Part shown: positions 27,601-39,600 of the stretch, piece after piece | Layout: each line of letters opens with the position of its first letter | Position numbering within the stretch: position 1 is the first letter of the stretch | From: Acholoe squamosa | Lineage: Eukaryota > Annelida > Polychaeta > Phyllodocida > Polynoidae | NCBI GenBank assembly: GCA_949317995.1 | Contig: OX439039.1 | Span: 72,488,002-72,552,001, forward strand | DNA length: 64,000 bases | Direction of reading: 5' to 3' | Made by a program: the position numbers and the translations under genes | Notes under the pieces: generated by a model | Told to the model about the DNA's origin: nothing | Seen by the model: only the letters and a program-made list of their open reading frames with translations | Databases searched by the model: none

Positions 27601-30600
27601 GGGAGTGCTGCTGCCGCCTCTATACTACCTACAGTGAGCTGCTTGTCTGCCGAGCAGCTCGTATTGTTCGCATTAACCAACGCAGAAAAGGAGGATACAG
27701 ATCACTGCGGCCGCCACCATGTAGTACCAATATGAGAGGGCTACCTGGTGGTCTACCTTACCTATGCCTCACAGCGCACCCCCCCCCCCCCCCCAGTCCC
27801 TCCTAGATCATGGCTGGCAAAGCTGACCCAATACCGGTATTTGTGTTTCGATTGTTCAAAATCCACTACATAATACCTATTTCGGCGCATTTCTTTTTCT
27901 ATTGCTGGCCCATTATGTCTTTCAATTGTTCCAAATCCACTAATTTATAGGTCATTCCCTATTCATTTTTCCCTGCAGAAAAGGAAAGCCGCATTTCATA
28001 CCCCCCCCCCCCCTCCATGTTTGATTCCAATCCACCATGGATGATAGGAATAGAAATATGCAGCTTTCCCGAAGACAGGGATGCCACTCGCTGATCCCCA
28101 AAAATTCGGAAATCCTCTTAAATTTCTCATTTAACAATAGGAAATACCTATAGGAATGAAAGCCAAAAATTCGGAATTCCTAAAAAGTTAGGAAAAGTGG
28201 CATCTCTGCGAAGAGGGCAAGGACCGGGGCCCACCTGGTCTCTTTTATTCTCAGTTTCCATAATCTATCTCATCTGAGCAGTGGTAAAGGCCAGATCTGC
28301 GTCTGATCATCGAGTTCCTCCCACTTAGACAGGATCAAGCACGAGCAGTTCCCTTGTTATAAAATATGCAGCTTAATGCCAGACTGTATGAGCTTTAACC
28401 AATTAAAAGCCACATCATGTCTCAGTGTTACTTGGTCCACATGATACACTGGTCAATGCAATGAGTATACTCGCCACAAATACACTGAGGTTTCATACTG
28501 ACTTTTTTGGTAGTATATTAACTATCTAGGTTTCTCATGATGGACGATGAGGTACTCGCCATGGTTGAATCTTTAACGACCATTAGACATGGTGCATCAA
28601 AGTGCTAGGATTATGCAGTCTTAAAAGGGTTAATACCAACCACCCTGTCTGCTTAATGCCACAGTTAAGCCAATTAGGTTAACCCTTTAAGTCTTTATTT
28701 TATGTGAATAACTTCTTCCCATAGAGATAGCATTGCAGGGCCGATCCGCACACCCCCAGTGGCGTAACGTGTGCCGATCCACCACAGCGGCCGATCCACC
28801 ACTGCAGCCTCGTTCTGGGTGCATGTAAACATTCAAAATGGCGGACCGCCGCTCGTACGGGGCACTACGGTAACAAATTTTGTTAATTTTCAGTTAATTA
28901 AAGACTCTAAAAACATAAAATAAATATAGAACTAAACTCCCCTGGTGTCCTCGGTGGCCGATCCACCCCTCGGGGGGAGTCTCCCCCTCGGGGTGGATCG
29001 GCCACCTTGTACACCACGGTCGTTTAGTTCTATCTATATATTCGTTTTATACTAATGATGCACGAATACAGCTGTAACCACTGGTTTGACTATGCCACGA
29101 TCCATGCACATAGCCGCCCCTCTGGGATTGAAATATTTCCAAGGAGTCAATATGATGCAACAATGTTGTACTGGCAATATCCTCTTCAGTACTGCACTGG
29201 TGCATCATGCAAACAACTGGCATTGATTTCATAACACACTGAAGATGTGGATAGATCTTGTGAAGAACGACAGTTTAGTAGATTTATATTAATATGTACA
29301 TGTTCTTGGTCTCCTACAGAAGATCAGAAGGTCTGCAGATACTCTGTTCTAAAAGATTATAGATATATAAATCCCTGTCTCATATCACCTCGCCCCAGGC
29401 TATACCGACCGTATATCATTCTACTGTAGAGAAGAAAGTCTCCATTGCACCGGGTACATAGCAAAAACAGAGGGAAATGAAGAGAGTCTCTTATATATGT
29501 ATATATACATGGAAAATGAATTCACTCGTCTAAGTATTCTTAGCTTCATAAAGGTTTTCACATCTCGCTGGCATTAGTCGATTAAACAAACGCCCTTTAA
29601 GTTGATTTCTCAATACAATTCACTGATACAGTGTATTCAAGGGACCCCCAGCACTACACAGGTACATAATATTGACCATGCAAGAATACATCAACCCATA
29701 TGGTTGGCATTAAGCCTAAAACCAGAGACCACGAATCATCCAGCAGCAGTACACTCATACTTAACTCCAACAAAACGTTTCTATGTATTGCAACACTATG
29801 CCAGAGATGTCAGTTCGATATTTGGCGAAACTCTGAAAATTATTTTTGGGCACTTCAAAAGTGGGGTTATACCCTAATCAGAGTGACAAATACCTTCAAA
29901 ATTAATCACTTAGGGTTTGGTGTATCATTAAGGATTATCAGAATTATAAAATATTCATTTTAAATTTTTTTTCTTATTATTTCTGTAGTAAAATATCACC
30001 TTTGAAACTCTGAAATCAGAGAAAATCTGAAACTCTGACATCTCTGCTATGCTTCCCCTAAATGGTTATTTTAAAGCCCATGTTTACAATACCCTAGGGC
30101 TTCAGCAGCTCGTGTGTTTTATAAAACTAGAAGCTGCCTGTCTGCCGGAGAAGATCCTGTAACAACAGAAATGAGCTAAAATCCTAACTAAATGCCCATG
30201 CGCTACCTCGGGCTCAGTACTAACATGTTTAGATATGGTTTCAGAAGTGATGACTCTTGATGAGGCAATTCATGCTAACTCAGCTTCACCTTAAAATGTC
30301 CCCTTTGGGTACTTCAACCCTTTAAGTGCGACATGATGCTTTGAAGCACTCTGCCCTTTTGTGTGAATGGTGCATTCATGCAGCACCAACAAGCAATTCG
30401 CCAGTGCTTCATTTGTGCATCATGCCAGCCCGAGGGGGTTGAAAACATCCCTGATTAACATGATGCACCAATGTAGCACTTGAGGTTAACATGACGGAGC
30501 CGCATTGGTTATCCATGATACACAACAGGGTTGGGAGGTTTCTTCCGGAGGGCGGAAAATACCGGTAAAAAACGCAGAAAAAAATGTCCGGAAGAAATAG

Positions 30601-33600
30601 GTTTTGTCTGCCTCAAAGTGGAAGAAATGGAAGAAACTGGAAAAATGTCCCTTAACATTTAGTATATAACCCAAAATGTCACCAAATACTTTTTAAAGTA
30701 TAATAAAGACAATTACAGAGGTATCTTTACAATTTCTTCTGGTGGGGGAGTTTTTGTTTTTTCAAAATCATGATGGCGGAAACTAAATGAGTGGATATTG
30801 TCTGTTTTGTGACCTGGACAAAATTGCATTTTCAGTTCTTTCCAAAGTGAGACTAACTTCAACCTATTTTCATTCAAGGCACATATTTTTTTTGATGATA
30901 CATTGACTTAAACTGACTTTATATCTCTCATGAGTGAGAAGAAGGTTCTACAAAATATGTGATGGAAGAAACTAAATTCTGAGGAAAGATTTCTGTGTCG
31001 CCAAGTGGTTGGAATTTGCTTGTTTGGTTTCATGGCTATAAGACACATTTGTCTGAAAACTGATGACAATCTCTTGCATCTTTTCTTTTTCTTTTCTGAG
31101 TGAAATGTAACCGTCACCATTGGAAAAGTCCAATCCCAACCGGGACTCGAACCTGGCTCCTTCGGGTACCAAGCGAAAGCTCTGACCGCTGAGCTATCGG
31201 GACAGTGCTTCATCCAAGGTGAGGTATACGTGTGGATCATGGCAGGGTAGGAGAGAGTCAGAGTACAGTGGTTCCACCTGTTTTACCTGACGAACCTACC
31301 CTGCTACACTCCTCGCTACCAGCTTCAACCATACTCTCTAGTACTGAGTCACACCCAGAGTTTGCGGTATCCTGTTCCCAGGATCCTCTGAGGGTGCCCC
31401 CTGTTTCCAAGGCCACCAGCACTAGGTTTGAAGTGTTCCCAAACTGATCCACACACCTTAACCAGGTTCCTACAGGAACGCGCGGTTGGGATTCTAGTGT
31501 AACCGTCACCATTGGAAAAATCCAATCCCAACCGGGACTCAAACCCGGGTCCTTCGGGTACCAGGCGAATGCTCTGACCGCTGAGCTATCGGGACGGTGC
31601 TTCATCCAAGGTGAGGTATACGTGTGGATCATGGCAGGGTAGGAGAGAGTCAGAGTACAGTGGTTCCACCTGTTTTACCAGACGAACCTACCCTGCTACA
31701 GAAAGCTAGATAATCATCATATACATCAAATAAATGTGAAGATACTGAAAGTGAAAGATGAACAGCCATACAGATATTGAATATTATAGTCTGGTTATCA
31801 ACCCTGGGTTATTAACCTGTATAGAATGAGACTTGATCTACTGTGTGATACCATTCTTGAATATATGTTATGATTATGGACATTTCTCTTAGTTTCTGTC
31901 CTTTTTTGACTTTGAGATGGATGAAACACATTTATTAAAGAACATTCGTTCACCTGGTCTCCACATTGTTTTTTTTTTACCCTGAACCAACTACAAAGTA
32001 GAAGCCATTGCATACCAAATCCTCACTTGCTATCTAGTGTGCTAGAATTTGTGCTATGGCTTGATATGGTCAGGTAAGAAAAATGCAAGAAAATTGTATT
32101 CTTATGTCAGCTCTGGCTTTTATAGATCCCCATAGGTCTGTCTCTTCACCATGGCAGGTGAATTAAGCAAAACTCATAGCTTACATACTTTATTCCAAGA
32201 GTGTTCTGAGTGTCTTCCAGAAGAAACCTGGAAGAAACTGGACAAAATAAGTTTCTTCCAGGTTTCTTCCACTGTCCCGGAAGAAATACCTTTCTTCCGG
32301 GAAGAAACCAAGCCCTGATACACAGTAAAAAATGTCATCAAAATAACGACAAAATCCTTGTCCCTAAAATGCTAGAGATCCATGGTTATTTTCCAGAGAT
32401 GACTTGTACCACCGTACTGCCACTTGGAGCTTATTGTAAAAACTGCACTGGTTCACTGCAAAACAATTACGGTGGTTCACTGTTTAGTTTTACGAGTTAC
32501 CTGGTAGATCAACAGTTATTTTTTACAATGTACCAAATAAGCATGAAGTCTTAAAGCAGCGTGCCGTCCTTACAGATTAAGACTACTGGGCAAGGCACCT
32601 GTTCTTATCCACCAAAGCAATCTAGCAGGCAGGGTAAGCGCTAGTTCTACATTCCCAATCCAGTTCACCTCCACAATAGGGTCTGCCACGATACTGGTCT
32701 TATCTGGTTCCAAGATGATAGGATGAGGTCTAGTGCTGATGGTAGTAGTAGATGTAGTAGTAGTTAACTGTAATAAAAACACGACCAAACATCATGAATG
32801 ACACTGTTATATATTTTTGTGTATGACATGCCAAGTGCGGTAGTTCAGGCAGGCTGGTATTTATAGCTTATTCCTATCATGCTTTTCATCGTATGTCCAT
32901 TTGCCTTGCGACCCTACACCATTAAGCCAGAAGCCATTAAGTTCTATCTATCCATAATCCTAGCCATGCCTCCTAAAGCAAAGACCTTACATATAAACCT
33001 TGGCAGAGGCATTACTTTACCCATTACAACACGCAGCCTCGTTTGTACAGAAAATAAGATCTATTAAAGATGCTTTACCCTCGTTGAATCAAATTGATAT
33101 GGTAAGTCTGCCTTTTAAAGAGATGCTTAGTTCGAATGGCCCACCATTGATGTTGTATTTTACCGGCAGACACATGTAAGCTTTGGGGCCTATGCAGTCT
33201 GTATAAAGCAACTATAACTGCCTGCAATGTCATATTGGATAGTTGCTATGCAGTCTGGCCTCACCGAAAGTAAACCCCTCATCAATCATACCCTATATAA
33301 GGCAACCAGCCAGGCCAAAACACGCCTGCTTACAGCAAAGCCCACTCCAGTGACCTGTCAATTCACCAACCACTCTCCCCTCCATCATATGCCATCTCTC
33401 CACGGCCTGTAACTTATTCAGCATTGTAAAAAATATGGAGTCAAATTCAAGGCAGTTCTCTGCCAACTTTGGGACAAAGCTTTCAATGTCAATTTTTATA
33501 AAGAATCCCTGTGACACAGTGCTTGACTGTACCGCCATCTGGGGCTTCATTGTAAAAACTACACTGCTTCACTGCATTACAATTTATGGTGGTTCACCTT

Positions 33601-36600
33601 TCAATCTTACAAGGATGCCTGGTAGATTCAACAGTGGCATCTTAGGAGTGTTCCCATGCCTGATAGGTAGTAGACCAAAATACATACCGAGTAGAGGCAG
33701 GTCATTTAAACCATCAGTTTAAAGAACATGATTGGATTCAATAGGACCAGAGGGAAATAACCTGCCCCACTTCTAGTTTGAATGAGATGTTTTACCCAGA
33801 AGGTTTTATGATGGGGAGAAATGTACTTCATGCATTTGAACTAAAATACCAGCCTCATTAAAAAAAAAAAAACACATGAAGTCAATGGATGCAATGAATA
33901 TTCTCAAAAATATATGGAATAAGCAGGCAATCTGAAATCCACTGTTATCGCTTATCATTGGAAGGTTTTGGATCATCCTAGCTCAAACAATTTATCACCA
34001 GCAGAGAAAGATACTTCAGTCTTACATTAGAAATCCTAGGGCAAGATATCATTGCTAAAAGCTCTATCAAATAGACTTGGCCGACGAGAATAACTCCCCA
34101 TGGATATAAAGGTCTTTTATTGGGGACATTTCTTTGGATCTTCAGCAGGACTTCTGCTCATCCCTGCGAGTAGCTGACGAGCAGCTCGGTGCATTAGCAG
34201 AGCAGGTCCATGGTTGGAGCAGGCATTAATGTGTAGAAGCCCCTAGCTCTGTAATGCAAGATCCCTCCAGGCTCATGTATCCTCATGATGTAGATGCAGT
34301 TCTGGCTAGTTTACCTACCAGCATCAGTGCATCATGGCCATCCTTCTGTAGAGTATCAATGCCATAGGGTCGGCTTGATGCATGAGTGCAGCCCTGGTGG
34401 GTCTATATACTCCCCAGGGCTGCAGCAATCATGCATTATAATCAAGAATGGACATATGAGGACATTAATGCACTGTGATACTCTTATAGGGTTACTAAGA
34501 GACAGGCGCCTTACCCGATTATAAAGCCTTTTAGAGAAAAAGCCTAGGTAGGCACAACACAGGGCGACAATTCTCTCTATATTGGCTAGAAGGTCTTAGA
34601 AGATGTGCGTATGCATTTTAACAGCTAGGCAGCTTTCTGGTAGGCTGCTTGGCTTGTCCTAACAGGGATTCTCCATATTTCCAGCATGAGCAGCCATATA
34701 GAATGGATAGACTGTACATAACGACACAGGACATTTTTAATGCATGGCTGATCTTATATATATCCACAGGCCGAGCTGGATTCTTTCAGCATAAGACTGT
34801 ATACATAGGTATCCCACAATGGTGATATGATTAATTAAGGGAGTGATTTCAATGAGGTAAGGGACCCACTAGGCATCTATGATAAACGTGATTCGATAAT
34901 GAATAGAGGCGTAGAGAGGACTCTCCGCCTCTCCTCGTGAGGGATTATTGCTTAATTAATACAGCCGATGCACCACACTGTATTTATGCTTCTTGCTGAC
35001 ATTATCTTAACCCAACATGGGTGACCTTCACAGAGACATGGATGAATTTTACGGCAGGTTAAAATTCAAAACATTTTTCAATCCTGTAAACAGTGATTTA
35101 CAACCACCCTGGGTAGATTGTAATTCTACACCCACCCAAAATAACTTACCTGATTCCAACACTGACAGTTCATTATTGGACAGTATTGATAGATCGAAAG
35201 TTATAAAGCGCAACACTACCTGGCACCCTGGTGCCACCCCTGTCCCCCTACAAGCATATATCCTAGCAAATGAAAACAACCTTAATAATCTAATTGTAAA
35301 GTCACCTTCTAAGCATAATATATGTAAACAAGAAAACTCCTCCCTCAAATCATTAATGAAAAATCGCAAGATAGTCATTAAGCCAGCAGATAAGGGCGGA
35401 GCAATAGTCATACAAAACAGGTCAGATTATGTGTCAGAAGGCTTGTGACAACTTTCTGATACTAATTTCTACAAAGAGGTCCCTGAAGACCTAACCTCGA
35501 CCCATAATGATTATATAAATAACCATATCAACAGACTAGTCGGCCTGAAAGAAATGTCAAAGTCCTTCTTGGAGAAACTCAAAACTTCTAAACCCAGAAC
35601 GGCTCAATTGTATCTGCTACCCAAGATACATAAAGGTAAGTCACCCCCTCCTGGTAGACCCATTGTGTCCACTAATGGATGTCCCACTGAGAAGATATCC
35701 TGCCTGGTGGACTATTATCTAAGACCTTTTCTACCTTTGACAAAGTCTTATCTAAGGGATACCACTGACTTATTACTTAAATTACAGGATTTGGGCACAC
35801 TCCCCAAGGGCTGTATACTAGGGACCCTGATTGTCACCTCTCTATATACCAATATACCCAACCTTGAAGGGGTTATGTCTATTTATAAGTATCTGTACCA
35901 TAATAGAACCCCCGCCCCCCAAGGTGAGTTGTCAAATGAGGCAATCTACAGCCCGTTGTGGATTGTACTCACCAAAAACAACTTTGACTTCAATGGTAGG
36001 CACTTAAACCAAGTTGGAGGCACTGCCATGGGCACTAGAGTGGCCCCCACATATGCCAACTTATTCATGGCCCACATAGAAGAATCCAAGGTCTACACCT
36101 ATAAACTACAACCACTACTGTGGCTTAGATTCATAGATGATATATTCTTCATCTGGCCACATGGCCAAGAGGAATTAGACAACTTCACCCTCCATTTGAA
36201 TAGAAGCCATGATTCCATCAAATTCAGAGTAGTAACCTCTACTACACAGGTGGAATTCCTGGATACCACTATTCAACTGGAGGATGAAGGCAAAATCTCC
36301 ACTGATCTGTACACAAAACCCACAGACAGTTCAAACTACCTCCACTTCACCTCGGCCCACACCCGACATAGCATAAGAGGTATACTATATGGCCAATTCT
36401 TATGAATTAGGCGCATTTGTTCTGATGACCAGAAATTCTTAGAACACTGTATCAATCGCAGTAGACACTTTGTCAGAAACAGATACCCCCCTGCCTTCAT
36501 TTCACAATGCTTCCACAGAGCCAATGAAAAAAATCGCATAGACTTACTGAAGGCCAAGTCCATAAAATCCTTAGAAAAAGAGAAAATTAAGGCGAGCTTC

Positions 36601-39600
36601 TTAGTTTCCACTTACATCCCTGGATTCAATGGCATACACCGTATTGCAAAGAAAAACTGGGACCTTCTAGGGAAATCTTGCAGTACGAGGGATGTTTTTC
36701 AAGATGGCTTCAGGATGTCACACAGACCCCCGAAAATCCTGAGAGACATGTTGGTAAAATCCAAATTACCTCCTGAGGAGCCCCTTGTTCCCAAGCCAAA
36801 CAAAAACAGGTGCCTTTCCTGGCCCAAATGCAACTATTGCCCACAATTGGACAAAAGTGGCAAAAAAAAGTGCACTGTCACAGGTCGGGAATATACCAGT
36901 TAATACAATGTGTGTTGCTCCAGCACAAATTTGATCTACTGTATCACCTGTAAAATATGCAGCAAACAATATGTCGTCAAAGCCGAAAATGCCGTAAAAA
37001 ACAGATTTTCTGACCATTACGGAAAAATCAAACGCAAAGAATTCAAACGAAGTGAGGTCTCCCGTCACATGAATTCTTGCTCCAGCTGTGGACAAGACTA
37101 CAAACACAGGGACATGACCATCCATGTGGTAGATTTTATCCACGAAAATTCAAAATCCTATAGGGCCAAGTATGTAAGGAATCTATTTGAATTTAATTGG
37201 ATCCAGAAGCTCCATACAAATGCCCCTAGAGGCTTAAATGTGAGTGACCCCCTGGTCCACTAGATGACACCTGAACTGGTCTTCAACTGGGTCATTGCCA
37301 TGTACAGTTAACCCAATTTCCCCACAAAGGATATTGCCCGGTAGAGGACCATGTGTATTTTATAGTGCCTAGGCCTACAAGGGCCCTGAATAATGACATG
37401 TTAAAAACTAACCTCACAAGCTACACTTAAGACCTTGGAAAAATCAAAATACCTTTAATTTTGAATTTCTTCCGCACATACAATTTTTATTCCAGAATAA
37501 AAATCATTATTTTGGACTAGAATTAATTTTAGAAGAGGCCTGCCCCTGAAACTAATTAATTCAGTCTATTGGAATTTTTGACACTGGTTCACCTTGTGCA
37601 CCAAGTAAAAAATATCCCCACCCACCATCCCTACATGGGGGTACCGCTCAAATTAATTCTAATTTTTTGGCACTGCCCAAAACAATTACATTAATTTTAT
37701 GTCAATGCAGTCTGAGGATCCCCATAGCTGAAACCACCAGTTACTCATAATAGCACACGGTTGTTAGAGCAAACAATGCCCTGGTTACCACCTGCATGAC
37801 AACCAATTATTGTCACTGTTACATCAAGAGCCACTCAGAGTGGCTCCTGATTGGTCAATTCCGGTCACATGTCATGCACTATATAAGGGCACTTTTTCAA
37901 AATCAGTGCCATTCCAGCGATAACTGCTATACTAAACAGTCTACCCCGTATCAACCATCTTCTTGCTGACATTAGGTGATATGGACAGGGATGCCACTCA
38001 CTGCATGATCACCAAAAAGTCGGAAATTTCCCTAATTTTCTCAATTTCCAATAGGAAATACCTGTAGGAATGAAAGTCTAAAATTCAGAATTCCTTAAAG
38101 GTTAGGAAAAGTGGCACCTCTGTATGGAAAGACAAATAGATTAGCGACATTATCCCAATGTGCCGTCTGATATAAGATATATCTAGACACACTATCTGAT
38201 TTTCTTCACATCAATAACCACATTACAAAATGATTTTGTAATCGTAGGTAGATAAGGGTATGCTGAGTCAACTTAACTTAATTCACAGTGTAGTTCTCCG
38301 CCTACACTGCTGTATATGTCCCTCTGTGTGGGCATTTGCACTGATGCAGTAGTATATAATCCTTTACTTAAGATGCTAATACTACATGAATATAACCAGG
38401 CAGGTTGATACTATGCATAGAAAATGCCGTAAGCTATCTAAAAAGAGTTCAAGATGCACAGACAGTAAAATATTTCAATTAATTAAATAAATAAAAGAAA
38501 GATCTAAAAGACTGGTTGATGAGAATGAGAAAAGCGCTAGCTAATAACATCATTCCCCAGGCGTATTTATCTAATTATGGGGAGAAGGCAGGTACAAGAC
38601 AGGACACAGACAAATTCAATATGAAGGATGAATGGATGTTTAAAAGTATGATATTTGCTGTGATCGGAGGTTTCCCCTTGGGGAACACAATTACATATTC
38701 AAGTAACGCAAAATAAAATATACATTTGTATAGGCAATGGCTTGAATAACGAAATGTCAATATGTGATTATTGTAACTTGTTACTATGGTAAACGTTGTA
38801 AATGTGAGAAAAAACGTCTATCAAAATATGGGCCACCATGCTTCACGTCCCATCTAATTACTGAAAATTTAATTTCTGAATATTCTAGACTTTGTAGTCA
38901 TTTCAATGTAAAGCGTAACTGTGATGAAATATAAAATATTTATCAGTAAAGCTTGGCGATGGTGAAGACAAAATTGTATTGTCTGGCTTACTATGGAAAA
39001 GCTAGCGATTGCTTAAAAGATCTTTGAGAAAGATAGTTACCTTCCTATATGTGGCCTATATGAAAATGCACATGGCTATAAACTTACTATTGCACCTCAA
39101 AATGCTTCTATAGAATAGAGTGCAACCAATGGGAATCTTTTCAAATCTCCTCAGTCACACCGATGTAAGACCTTGTCTATTACAACAAGATCAGACTGCT
39201 TACAACTCTGGGTACGGCTTGGATAAGGGATGTATGGGTACCCCTAGTTTCCATAAACCTAACCACTATGATATCTACCGACCCATACATTCCATAAGTT
39301 GTCATGTGTGGCTGCTCTCAGGAGCAACACTTTCATTTAATGAAGTGGAAGAGGCTAAGGGAAATATATTCAGAGTTTCACCACAGGCAGTGCCATCTTG
39401 GGCAAACATATGACATTACACAAAATACTCCAAACCACTTTTTTTAAAAGGCATTGAGTCTTGTGCAAACATGACATTACATAAAATACTTCAAACCGCT
39501 TTATTGCATTCAGACGTATCACAGCTTTATTATTAAATGCTGTTTCCCAATTATATTTCAATGTATGCTCTTTGAAAAGTCTGTAATTTATGTGTAATTT

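Larger units (their letters stand above)
31106..31700 (-). mobile_element. miniature LTR retroelement (TRIM-like) with a tRNA-like sequence in each LTR
   Basis: Two direct repeats of 203 bp (31106-31308 and 31498-31700) flank 189 bp. Each repeat begins TGTA and ends TACA, the TG...CA ends typical of LTRs. GAAA stands immediately before (31102-31105) and after (31701-31704) the unit, as a 4-bp target duplication. I count eight differences between the two repeats. On the minus strand the internal part begins, one base after the 5' LTR, with TAGAATCCCAACCG, a candidate primer-binding site. It ends with the short purine run GAGGAG against the 3' LTR. There is no gag or pol, so it must be non-autonomous. 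The alternative is two tandem SINE copies, but then the exact TG...CA ends and GAAA duplication would be coincidence. Confidence 0.7.
34989..37974 (+). mobile_element. Penelope-like retroelement, inactive
   Basis: The element consists of a reverse transcriptase/GIY-YIG open frame with a 3' pseudo-LTR. CTTCTTGCTGACATTA occurs at 34989-35004 just before the coding part and again at 37959-37974 at the far end. This fits a 5' pseudo-LTR truncated to its last bases and a fuller 3' copy. The coding part has three in-frame stops but no frameshift, so decay is by point mutation. It lies antisense to the MCTP transcript in the 24-kb intron. Confidence 0.88.

Noticed and set aside
31258-31632. 124-codon minus-strand frame inside the miniature LTR element
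   Set aside because: It crosses both LTRs and the tRNA-like sequence, and has no gag, pol or other motif.
32570-32770. Minus-strand frame between TTTATTACAG and CT|GTAAGG
   Set aside because: It has exon-like borders, but its length (3n+2) would break the phase-0 junction of MCTP, and the peptide (Thr-rich start) matches nothing known.
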